From the NCBI GenBank assembly GCA_965261795.1, contig OZ253476.1, forward strand, positions 3,410,001-3,474,000: DNA of 64,000 nucleotides, read 5' to 3'. Origin of the DNA: CBDCFV01 sp965261795 (GTDB lineage: Bacteria > Chloroflexota > Dehalococcoidia > Lucifugimonadales > UBA3495). The notes below the pieces were generated by a model. That model was not told the origin of the DNA. It was given only the letters and a program-made list of their open reading frames with translations, and ran no database searches. Below, one piece after another: positions 1-7,306 of this stretch (position 1 is its first letter; every line of letters starts with the position of its first letter). The translations under genes and the position numbers were made by a program.

Positions 1-250
1 CGATCAGAGCACCCCACTCTGACTCAATTAGACCCGTTCTCACAAGGTATAGGCTGAACATTCTTCCAACACCTTTATGAGTCCTCGCAGTTACATCACG
101 TAATTCCAATCCCGCTTTCGCACCATGCATAACGGAGAAGTAAGCCGATGAAATCGCATTTGCGTAAAGTCCGTTGGACTGGCAAAGCCAAGTTGCCGTG
201 AGGCTCTCTTGCGCCCGCCGCCACTCTGCGGCCGCTCGGAGCATGTTCAT
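1..250 (-). CDS. HEPN-domain protein (toxin-like), C-terminus cut by window edge
   Basis: Reading the minus strand from the ATG at 250 gives an open frame to the window edge, 83 residues seen. It has the HEPN look: an alpha-helical start, AYFSVMHGAKAGLEL resembling the AYYAMFHAAR helix, and R51-D52 followed by H58, which fits the R-phi-X4-6-H RNase motif of HEPN toxins. The ATG overlaps the stop of the upstream nucleotidyltransferase gene (ATGA), so the two are translationally coupled. By family knowledge, HEPN/MNT pairs are toxin-antitoxin modules in which HEPN cleaves RNA. The protein end is outside the window, so its full length is unknown. Confidence 0.8.
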   Translation of the reverse strand, partial: MNMLRAAAEWRRAQESLTATWLCQSNGLYANAISSAYFSVMHGAKAGLELRDVTARTHKGVGRMFSLYLVRTGLIESEWGALI

Positions 251-786
251 ATAACCCTAATACCCTCACGGGTTACCCTCTGATAAATAGGGGAGTCATT
301 CTGCTTTCGCTTCGCCCACTCTGTTCGGGTGTATACCAAGATCGAAGGCGCGGCAGAAAAAGATTCGGTGTCAATAACATATCCCAGGTAACTGACTTCG
401 TCTTTCTTGTCGCGGTCCCCTTCCCGGATGAGGACTAGCACTTCCATTTTGATGTCCGGATCGCTGATGCCGCGGGAGTAGGGGCCATATATGAAGATGT
501 CTTCCACCAAGCCGGGGAATTGCTCCTGAAGCTGGCGGCGGTATTCGTCGAGCCAAGCCTGCTCTTCGGCGTTGAGGTTCAGCCTCCTCTTGGGTCTGGC
601 TGGGGAACTTTTCAAAGAAGACACGTCAATGCGGTCGCCGGCGTGTTTGATGGTTATGGCGCAGAGGCGGCCCTCGGCGTCCAGACTAAGAGAAGTGTTC
701 TCGTCGAAATCTCGCCTCTCGCCCGCTTCCCCGGTGCAAAGCTCAATGTGGAGAGTGTCCGTTTCTTGGGAGTATTGAATCTTCAT
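247..786 (-). CDS. DUF2283-nucleotidyltransferase fusion, MNT-type antitoxin candidate
   Basis: This 179-residue protein has two parts. Residues 1-55 look like DUF2283 (MKIQYSQETDTLHIEL start, strand-rich). Residues 70-179 look like a minimal nucleotidyltransferase fold: FIYGPYSRG at 98-106 matches the usual GSxxxG signature, followed by a hydrophobic strand VLVLI. The catalytic residues are altered: GS is GP (101-102), and the two aspartates of the DxD pair align with K113 and E115. It is coupled by a 4-base overlap to the HEPN gene downstream, the classical MNT-HEPN order. MNT antitoxins are known to AMPylate HEPN toxins; this copy may neutralise by binding only. Confidence 0.75.
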   Translation of the reverse strand: MKIQYSQETDTLHIELCTGEAGERRDFDENTSLSLDAEGRLCAITIKHAGDRIDVSSLKSSPARPKRRLNLNAEEQAWLDEYRRQLQEQFPGLVEDIFIYGPYSRGISDPDIKMEVLVLIREGDRDKKDEVSYLGYVIDTESFSAAPSILVYTRTEWAKRKQNDSPIYQRVTREGIRVI

Positions 787-915
787 GGGTTTACGATCCG
801 TTGATGGAAGGTGGGGGGGATGTTCGCCGCTGGCCGGGGGACGGGAACTCCGCGGTACCGACGACAGCTAGAAAATAGCCAAGCGGACTATAGTTTTAAA
901 AGTGATTATGGCGAA

Positions 916-935
916 GGGTTTGAGCGTGTTTCTTA
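916..935. repeat. Decayed end of the TA-flanked interspersed element
   Basis: GGGTTTGAGCGTGTTTCTTA is close to the right end of the element copy at 32947-32965. It lies 7 bases past the stop of the Hsp70-like gene. No matching left end or palindrome core is clear, so this is probably a remnant. The rest of the 787-942 gap shows no gene. Confidence 0.4.
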
Positions 936-942
936 AGGCGGG

Positions 943-2844
943 TCAAGCTGTTGGATAGTTCCAAGGAAGCCGGTTGATATTGTGGGATCCCCGGCGACTA
1001 CGGCGTTCCTCATACATTGCTTGCTGGGCCAGCGAATGCTGCAATTTTTCACGCTGGTCTGGCAACTGCCAAGGAGGATTCTTCACAGGGAAGAACATCT
1101 CCGTCCACGGCGACCCAGGGCCGCTAGAATGTTTCTCGACGCCCACCCGTCCGAATCGGTCGATAACCAAACGTAAGCTGGTAGCAGGCAAGCGCGGATG
1201 ATAGCTAATACCCTGTCGCTCCATTTCTTCCCGTTCCGCTTCACTAGGCCTCAGATAACCATCTATGGTATAGCGTGCGTCTGAACCATCCGGATTTTTG
1301 ACGATAACCTCATTATCCAGTGAAGGATAAGTAACCGTCAATTCGTACCCATGGGGGTCCGATTTTTCTTGTGCCAGGTACTCTGAAAAATATGGTTGGA
1401 ACGGCTTACTTGTTCTCCGAGGTCCGTACTCTCGATGCTGATACTCGAAATGCTGGTATGGTTCGTATGCAACTTGCTGGCCAGTACGCAGGTCTTGCAA
1501 CGTGATGCGGGCCGGTACCCTACTGATGTAAAGAGGAGCGTAACTGCCCCGATAACTGTAACAGGCTCCCATACTAACGCCCACCAGTTCCAAGTCAGGT
1601 GTCCCGGTTAGAGTCGGTAATATCTCTGAGATGGTTTTTATCTCCGCTTCGGGAAACCGGTTGGACAGGTATCGGGAGAAATACGGTGATCTAGTGGGGC
1701 CTCCGAATAGGATAATACCGTCTACGTCTTGTGCGATGTCATCCCACGTAGATTGCCAAATGAACTTGACCCTACCTGCAGGTGTCTCGTCGTCGTCATG
1801 GGGAGTGATCTTTTGAGTTAGGATCTCACCAATGGGAGGGTCGTCTTTGTGTTCGTCACCGCCCAAGTCCGAAGGGCGTTTCCACAGCACCTTCGCGGCC
1901 ACGTATGCTGCCCACATGGTTGAAATAGATTTCTCACCAAATTTGCCGTCTCGCAGTGTCGATTCAACATTTTCAAGAGTAACGACGGTCCCCTGACCGA
2001 GAATCTCGGACGGGTTCGAACTATTAAGCCTTTCCTTGGTCTGTCGCATCAAGTCTGGTGGTCCTGTATAGCCCAGCATTTGAGTAAGTCGGCGGTCTAT
2101 ATCCGAGCCGCCTAGCAGTGGGTGTCCATCGGCCCCGTAGACATGCATATCGTTTTGCTCGATCTCGACCAAGGCACAGTCAAATGAACCACCTCCGATG
2201 TCATAGACCATATATGAACCCTCGTCCAAGTTCCCAAGTTGACGGGCAAGGGTCAAGACCAGGATTGGTTCCTCAATTATCCAATTGACGTTGCTCTTTC
2301 CTGTAAGGTCAAATAGCACCTGCGCCAAGGAAGCACGATATTGGAAGTTCGCGTGTACGGGGCATCCCGCTCGCCATTCGATTTCCCCACTCAAATCGGC
2401 CCGGCGGAATGCCTCTGAAAGGATGAGTCTTATAAGGTCCCAAACTGGGAATTCCAGCCCCCATTGTTCCACACAACCCTTTTCCTGATTCCACCATTGT
2501 TCAGGCCATTGGAAGCCCTGGCCCTGATGAGTTTGGTGTTCCAAATGCCAGTCGACACAAGCGTCACCAGACAAAGCATATCTCTTGATGTTCTCAATCG
2601 GTAATTCCTCGGTTACGGGAGTGTTGTTTCTAATGTCCCGCGGGACCAATTCTCCATCTACGAGATACGAAACGCCGCCATCTTGATGGCGCTGCAATGT
2701 GATAAGGGCAGGCATAATTGTGACGCCTTGACCTTGAGCGGAAGTACCAATGGACTTAGGTTCGGGTGGCTGATCCTGGTCAGGGTCCCAAGTTGAGATT
2801 CGAACGTTGGTCGTACCGAAATCAATTCCGACCACTTGCATCAT
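943..2844 (-). CDS. Hsp70-like / actin-fold ATPase
   Basis: This 633-residue protein has the Hsp70/actin nucleotide-binding fold. Phosphate-1 motif GIDFGTTNVRIS lies near residues 6-17, phosphate-2 VYDIGGGSFDCALVEI is near 215, and the adenosine motif LFGGPTRSPYF is near 390. The region after about residue 440 does not read as a DnaK substrate-binding domain; it is strand-rich, then charged and proline-rich. The ATG overlaps the stop of the upstream gene (ATGA), so it is translationally coupled to the GrpE-like protein, which would fit a private nucleotide-exchange partner. No J-domain gene is seen nearby. It is distinct from housekeeping DnaK; the client is unknown. Confidence 0.8.
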   Translation of the reverse strand: MMQVVGIDFGTTNVRISTWDPDQDQPPEPKSIGTSAQGQGVTIMPALITLQRHQDGGVSYLVDGELVPRDIRNNTPVTEELPIENIKRYALSGDACVDWHLEHQTHQGQGFQWPEQWWNQEKGCVEQWGLEFPVWDLIRLILSEAFRRADLSGEIEWRAGCPVHANFQYRASLAQVLFDLTGKSNVNWIIEEPILVLTLARQLGNLDEGSYMVYDIGGGSFDCALVEIEQNDMHVYGADGHPLLGGSDIDRRLTQMLGYTGPPDLMRQTKERLNSSNPSEILGQGTVVTLENVESTLRDGKFGEKSISTMWAAYVAAKVLWKRPSDLGGDEHKDDPPIGEILTQKITPHDDDETPAGRVKFIWQSTWDDIAQDVDGIILFGGPTRSPYFSRYLSNRFPEAEIKTISEILPTLTGTPDLELVGVSMGACYSYRGSYAPLYISRVPARITLQDLRTGQQVAYEPYQHFEYQHREYGPRRTSKPFQPYFSEYLAQEKSDPHGYELTVTYPSLDNEVIVKNPDGSDARYTIDGYLRPSEAEREEMERQGISYHPRLPATSLRLVIDRFGRVGVEKHSSGPGSPWTEMFFPVKNPPWQLPDQREKLQHSLAQQAMYEERRSRRGSHNINRLPWNYPTA

Positions 2845-4361
2845 CTAACCTCCGATTGAACTCGCACGCTGGCTTTAAGTATCACCCGTTCTCCTAACGA
2901 CCCACCGCGAATGATAACACCCGGGGCCTGTAAACACACCATAGCGCCATTGGGAACATCTACCATAGTGTGGTGGTACTTGGAGTCATAATGTACGGTT
3001 TCGCCAACTGTTCCAAGCGGCTCTGCCCCAGCTTCACGCAATATGTTGGGAAGGCTTTTAGTTACGGCCTGTAAACGTGCTTCTGGCGTATCTCCCAGTT
3101 GGTAAGCTCGTTGAAGAACATCGCCCGCGGCCAACAACATTCCGTGTCGTACTTCCAGCCTGGACTCCTCACGTCCTGAAGCCATTAAGGCGCGGAAGGT
3201 CTGGTTTTGCTGGCGAAGCCGGTCTTGTTCTTGACGTTCCCGGGCTAATTCTTCTTCGTGGGCCTTGCGCTGCACATCCAACTCCTCGGTTATGCGGGCG
3301 CGCAATTTTTTGTTGTCTGCGAGCAGGTCCTGGAATAGAGCTTGGATGGCACCGCTGCCTCCATCGGGGGACTTGAACGCATCCGCAAACTCCCTTGATG
3401 CCAGATTGGCAACGGGACCATCACCATTCGTCAAGCAGATTGTTGCTAGTGCTAATACATTGAGACGCTCATCCGAGTGGTCCAACCCCGTCGAATACCG
3501 GCTGTTAGCCAGATACTCCAAAAGCCCGTCTGCCGAGGATCTGCCTGTGGAGTGAATGATTAATTCCAGGATAACTTGGTAGCGTTGATCGGCAGGCAGG
3601 ACACCGAGGAGACGATCCAAGTCCGCGTGGCGGTGGGGTAAATCGTCGGAGTCCAAAGCGGTTAGAACGATTTCCTTCACTAGGTACTCTTCTCCGTGGC
3701 GTCCCATTTGGTTAGACATTGCGGCCAAGAGATTTCTGGAGCCGTCGCCAAAGCCCTCAAACGTTGCCCACACTCCCGCCATGAAACCCCGCCGCCATGG
3801 ATATGACTTCCAATCCAATCCAGCGGCTGAGATCATCCGGTCTCCTGATTCATAGGTGTGGCCTGCGACATCGGCTAGCCATGAGAGGAGTTCACCTACG
3901 GACGAGGAAAGATTAGACTCAGGGGCAGGGGCTTGGCTGGGACATTCCCGCCATCGCAACGACGCACTGCGCAAGGCTTCCATCCATCCTGTCGCGGATT
4001 GGGCCGTGGGTTTATCCGATGCCAGAAATGCTTTAGCCCCCCATGTCAGCTTGTTCATAGCATGGTCTACGGTCTTGGCAGGCCACATGGAGAGCGCGTT
4101 CGATACTGGTTTGGTCGGGAAAATTCCCGGTGGGGCCTCCGCGACATCACTCTGGAGCCACTTTTTCCAATCGGCTAGCGAGACAGCCTTCTTCTTTGCG
4201 GACTTAGCTGGTTTTGGCGGCAACGGCTCGGCAGGTATGTCGCCGACGTTGGCGAGAGGCGCCAAGCGGACGCCGATAATCGAGTTCTTGCTGTTCTTGG
4301 TAGTCCGGAAGTGCCTCGAACTCTCAATTGCGATACGCACCCGTTCCCACCAATCGTCCAC
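2841..4361 (-). CDS. Large protein with GrpE-like C-terminus, partner of the Hsp70-like ATPase
   Basis: The frame opens at GTG 4361 and gives 506 residues. Residues 1-35 (DDWWERVRIAIESSRHF) look like the end of a winged-helix-type domain. The middle (about 60-340) is helical and unrecognised. Residues about 345-400 are a charged coiled coil (EELARERQEQDRLRQQ). The last 70 residues resemble the GrpE beta head: REAGAEPLG, then a conserved His region, then GERVILKASVRV, comparable to GRTIRAAMVTV of GrpE. No ATG lies upstream in frame before a TAA. A better-formed N-terminus exists in the frame at 4362-4555, so this gene probably begins there and crosses a frameshift. Coupled by ATGA to the Hsp70-like gene. 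Confidence 0.65.
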   Translation of the reverse strand: MDDWWERVRIAIESSRHFRTTKNSKNSIIGVRLAPLANVGDIPAEPLPPKPAKSAKKKAVSLADWKKWLQSDVAEAPPGIFPTKPVSNALSMWPAKTVDHAMNKLTWGAKAFLASDKPTAQSATGWMEALRSASLRWRECPSQAPAPESNLSSSVGELLSWLADVAGHTYESGDRMISAAGLDWKSYPWRRGFMAGVWATFEGFGDGSRNLLAAMSNQMGRHGEEYLVKEIVLTALDSDDLPHRHADLDRLLGVLPADQRYQVILELIIHSTGRSSADGLLEYLANSRYSTGLDHSDERLNVLALATICLTNGDGPVANLASREFADAFKSPDGGSGAIQALFQDLLADNKKLRARITEELDVQRKAHEEELARERQEQDRLRQQNQTFRALMASGREESRLEVRHGMLLAAGDVLQRAYQLGDTPEARLQAVTKSLPNILREAGAEPLGTVGETVHYDSKYHHTMVDVPNGAMVCLQAPGVIIRGGSLGERVILKASVRVQSEVR

Positions 4362-4367
4362 TTTAAC
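4361..4367 (-). other. Candidate -1 slippery heptamer G TTA AAG
   Basis: In the upstream frame the codons are TTA AAG and in the downstream frame GTT AAA, which is the X XXY YYZ layout of -1 frameshift sites. It sits exactly where the protein sense moves from one frame to the other. A simple one-base assembly or mutational frameshift is equally possible from this sequence alone. Confidence 0.35.
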
Positions 4368-4555
4368 GCTCTCATCGAGACACGCCCTTTGAGCCTTCCG
4401 ATGATATCTCCGCGTTTAGCCTCACCACCGATATCGGTCAATGCTGCTGCGACGAGTTTCAGCGGAGCCTTGGTGACCCAAGATTTCAGCTCTTCCGGGC
4501 GCTCCTGAAGCAACGCCTCGATCCCTTGGTCCCGTCTTGTTTTTGTAAGAGTCAT
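4362..4555 (-). CDS. N-terminal segment of the GrpE-like protein, in another frame
   Basis: From ATG 4555 this frame encodes 65 residues (MTLTKTRRDQGIEALL..., then KAPLKLVAAALTDIGGEAK) that read as the first helices of a winged-helix-like domain. The continuation WWERVRIAIESSRHF is found only after a -1 shift into the frame of the following gene. Left unshifted, the frame continues to 4175 as a low-complexity, Arg-rich and Ser-rich tail that looks like noise. A GGA-rich stretch lies about 10 bases before the ATG. The shifted product would be about 570 residues. Confidence 0.55.
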
Positions 4556-4570
4556 GCCGTTATCCGTTCC

Positions 4571-4666
4571 TCAGTCCAGTTGTTCGATTTCTTTTGCCAG
4601 CCACACCTTGCCAATGCCCAGCAAATTTACCGGAACTAGGTTAGCATGTATAGATGCACGCGCCAC
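4571..4666 (-). pseudogene. Short ORF remnant before the GrpE-like gene
   Basis: A minus-strand frame from GTG 4666 ends with NLLGIGKVWLAKEIEQLD and a stop 15 bases before the next ATG. It is open back to about 4730 with protein-like composition, then hits a stop. It could be a decayed 3' end of a gene once in this operon. The evidence is composition and position only. Confidence 0.25.
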
Positions 4667-4765
4667 TGTACCGGCAATGGAGTGGAAAGGTTTTCGTGCC
4701 GCACCAAGAACCGTGGACCATAACCGTCAGACCCGGAGTGTGTGGCCAAGACTAATGGGGGCGCC

Positions 4766-4955
4766 GATTCTCATCAGGGCCTTTTCATTCTCTCGTCTTT
4801 CCCGCCTCTCGTCTTTCCCGCGAAAGCGGGAATCCAGCAGCACCGCCGCCTATGGCAACTTTCCCGTAGCAAAACTATATGGATTCCCGCCTGCGCGGGA
4901 AAGACGGGAACCATGTAACCCAAACCGGAAAATGAAAAGGCCCTGAGATTCTCAT
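4766..4955. mobile_element. MITE-like element with 9-bp flanking direct repeats
   Basis: A perfect 15-base inverted repeat, CAGGGCCTTTTCATT at 4775-4789 and its complement at 4931-4945, bounds about 170 bases. It is flanked by the same nine bases, GATTCTCAT, at 4766-4774 and 4947-4955, which looks like a target-site duplication. Inside are two opposed copies of the GGATTCCCGC/GCGGGAAA palindrome (4810-4837 minus, 4880-4908 plus), so the whole can fold into one long hairpin. It has no coding capacity. It occupies the 533-base gap between the GrpE-like operon and the oxidoreductase operon, along with the palindromes at 5005-5064. Confidence 0.7.
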
Positions 4956-5024
4956 GGTGTATTCTTTCATGACCTATTGGTTCATTGTATACCAGAGCGT
5001 GAGAACTCAAAAAGGTTTTTGAGT

Positions 5025-5064
5025 ACAAAGACAGGGGCGGCCAATTGGCCGCCCCTGTCTTTGT
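5025..5064. terminator. Perfect 20+20 palindrome, probable bidirectional terminator
   Basis: The two arms pair without a break (centre between 5044 and 5045, GGCGGCCAATTGGCCGCC at the core). It begins 24 bases past the stop of the beta subunit gene. The tail after the stem is TCTTTG rather than a long T run, so it is a weak intrinsic terminator by sequence. A second, AT-rich palindrome (ACTCAAAAA-GG-TTTTTGAGT) abuts it at 5005-5024 and may add the missing T tract. Confidence 0.6.
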
Positions 5065-5088
5065 TGCCGGACGATGTTGTGGGCGAGG

Positions 5089-6078
5089 TTATTCTTCGCG
5101 GGGGTGGAAGGGGACTACGCCGGGGGCCCACCATTTTTCCCAGCTTTCGTCGACTCGCTCTTGGAAGAACTTTGTGTCTTCCTGGGTGAAGTGGGCGAAG
5201 CGGCCTTGGCGCGACAGGTAGTCTTCCACCGGCTTCCGCTTGCGGATGCCGCGGGCGATGGCGCGGGACGGGCCGTTGAGAATCAGCTCACCGTCAATGA
5301 TCTCGTACTGGACCCAGAGGCCCACTTCGATGGCCAACATGCCCAACTCGTGAGAGTACTTGGGGTCGTAGTCCCAGCCTTTGGGGCACGGGTCTATGCT
5401 GTGGATGAAGGTAGGCCCGCCGATGGTCAGGGCGCGGCGTATCTTGTTGTTGAAGTCCAGCCCGTAGGAGCCGCAGGCGGTGGCGACGTAGCGGACGCCG
5501 GGGTGGCCGGTGGCCAGCATCGGAGCCGTGTTCTTCTTCCAGCGCTTGTTCATGATGCGGGTCTTCGTGCCCGGGGGGCTGAACGTGGAGTTGGCGCCCC
5601 AGGGAGAGCTGCCCGATACTTGAATGTCGGTGTTGGCGTAGGACTCGTTATCGTAGCAGAGAATCAGAAGGTTGTACTCGTCGTGCTGGAGGGCCGCCGA
5701 GATAGCGGACAATCCCATGTCCACGCCGCCGCCGTCGCCACAGAAGGCGATGACGTTGATGGGCTCCTCCTTCATCTTGCCCTTCCGCATCATGGAGGCC
5801 AATCCGGCGGCGGTGCCAGTGGCAGCGGAGCCGGAAGAACCCAACTGGGTGTGCATCCACGGCACAACCCAAGGAGTGCTGTAGTAGGTGGTGTTGGCCA
5901 CGTACATGCAGCCGGTGCTGCCCAGCACGATAGTGCGAGGGCCGGAAGCCTTGACCATCAGCCGCATCACCAAGGCGGACTCACAGCCTTGGCAGGTGCG
6001 GTGCCCGGAGGTGAACTGCTCCTCCAAGGGAATGTTCTTTACTCCCCTAACTTGGGGAAGGTCTTGTACTGTAGCCAT
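5089..6078 (-). CDS. 2-oxoacid (probably oxalate):ferredoxin oxidoreductase, beta subunit
   Basis: This 329-residue protein is the ThDP-binding subunit of the pyruvate/oxalate:ferredoxin oxidoreductase family. It shows GHRTCQGCES with C29 and C32 and the further cysteine C57 (STGC) that bind a [4Fe-4S] cluster. The ThDP/Mg signature is GDGGG at 114-118 with CYDNESYANT at 141-150. It is the last gene of a gamma-delta, alpha, beta operon, 4 bases after the alpha subunit, and is followed by a palindromic terminator. It acts in the cytoplasm, passing electrons to ferredoxin. The substrate is inferred from the alpha subunit. Confidence 0.9.
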   Translation of the reverse strand: MATVQDLPQVRGVKNIPLEEQFTSGHRTCQGCESALVMRLMVKASGPRTIVLGSTGCMYVANTTYYSTPWVVPWMHTQLGSSGSAATGTAAGLASMMRKGKMKEEPINVIAFCGDGGGVDMGLSAISAALQHDEYNLLILCYDNESYANTDIQVSGSSPWGANSTFSPPGTKTRIMNKRWKKNTAPMLATGHPGVRYVATACGSYGLDFNNKIRRALTIGGPTFIHSIDPCPKGWDYDPKYSHELGMLAIEVGLWVQYEIIDGELILNGPSRAIARGIRKRKPVEDYLSRQGRFAHFTQEDTKFFQERVDESWEKWWAPGVVPFHPREE

Positions 6079-6082
6079 TTTC

Positions 6083-7306
6083 TTACTCCCTCACTCCTAT
6101 CCAAGTGGATTCTTGCTCGATTACACCCGTATTGACCGCCTTCTGGGTTATTTCGACCATCTCGTTTACGTCGTTGACATGGACTTCCCGTCCGCCCAAG
6201 CCGGCGATGAAGTTCAACATCATGGGGCGATTGTCCAATGGGTATAAAGCCGATCGCAAGTCGTTGAACAGGACTCCGGCGAAGGACGGCGATCCGAAAG
6301 AGTAGTCCCGGTCGATGACGCACACGGCCTTGCAGCCACCCAAGACTTCGCGAAGTTCGTCAGTGGGGAAGGGACGGAAGAACTTGACCCGAACGAAACC
6401 TATCTTCCTGCCCTGCTCGCGCAGTCTTCGGATAGCAACCCGGACTGGCAACGCCAGGGTACCCATGCCGACGATCATGATCTCCGCATCGTCGGTCATG
6501 TACTCCTCAATGAATGGGCTGGGGTCGCCCCGCTTGAAGATGTCTTTGAACTCTTCATAGGCGGTCTTGATGGTGGGGACGGCTTTTATCATGGCTTCGT
6601 GGCCCTGCCGGCGAATCTCCATCAGCCAGTCCTCGTTCACTTGAGGAGCGATCGTGATGGGGTTGTCGGGGTGCAGTTGGAGGTTGCCACGATTGTATGG
6701 GGGCAGGAACCGCTGCACGTCCCGGGCGGTGGGCACGTTGACCAACGCCTGAGAGTGAGTCAGGAACGAGCCGTCGCAACTGATTGCCATTGGCAGGAAC
6801 ACATTGGGGTCTTCAGCCACGCGCCAAGCCATCAACGCGATGTCCAAGGCTTCCTGGGCCGTAGCGACCCAGTAGAGCATCCAGCCCAAGTCCCGGACAG
6901 CCAGAGCATCGTTGTGCTCCACGCCGAAGGCGCCTGGGTCGTCGAGGGCGCGGTTGCCGACCATTGCCACCACCGGCATACGCAGACCGGCGGTTACGGT
7001 TATGGCCTCGAAGGCGTAGAACCAGCCTACTCCGCTGGAGCCGCAGAATGTCCGGGCGCCCACGGCTGAAGCGTGTTTGACAATCTCAAACTGGGAGTGC
7101 TCGCTCTCAGCGACGATGAAGTCGCAGTCGAAAGCTCCGTTGGCCTTGAGTTGTGACACGTACTGCATAACGGTGTCGTAAGGCCGGATGGGGTAGGCGG
7201 TGATGACGTCGACATCAGCCAAGGCGCAAGCGAGAGCGATGGCTTCGCTGCCGCTGATAAGCTCCTCCGACTCGGTCTGGAACATTGTCGTTTCAGTGGT
7301 AGTCAT
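6083..7306 (-). CDS. 2-oxoacid (probably oxalate):ferredoxin oxidoreductase, alpha subunit
   Basis: This 407-residue protein is the alpha chain (pyrimidine-binding domain plus domain II) of the family. The substrate loop reads YPIRPYD, with R41 where pyruvate enzymes have Thr in YPITP. The later loop NRALDDPGAF carries R119, D122 and F127. From memory, the structurally studied Moorella oxalate oxidoreductase uses Arg31, Arg109 and a switch loop Asp112-Phe117; all four positions match here with a constant offset of 10. This points to oxalate (giving 2 CO2 and reduced ferredoxin) rather than pyruvate. It overlaps the gamma-delta gene by one base. Confidence 0.8.
   Translation of the reverse strand: MTTTETTMFQTESEELISGSEAIALACALADVDVITAYPIRPYDTVMQYVSQLKANGAFDCDFIVAESEHSQFEIVKHASAVGARTFCGSSGVGWFYAFEAITVTAGLRMPVVAMVGNRALDDPGAFGVEHNDALAVRDLGWMLYWVATAQEALDIALMAWRVAEDPNVFLPMAISCDGSFLTHSQALVNVPTARDVQRFLPPYNRGNLQLHPDNPITIAPQVNEDWLMEIRRQGHEAMIKAVPTIKTAYEEFKDIFKRGDPSPFIEEYMTDDAEIMIVGMGTLALPVRVAIRRLREQGRKIGFVRVKFFRPFPTDELREVLGGCKAVCVIDRDYSFGSPSFAGVLFNDLRSALYPLDNRPMMLNFIAGLGGREVHVNDVNEMVEITQKAVNTGVIEQESTWIGVRE

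Noticed and set aside
5074..6135. 353-codon plus-strand ORF over the oxidoreductase beta gene
   Set aside because: Shadow of a clear minus-strand gene; Gly/Val/Ala-rich with no domain.
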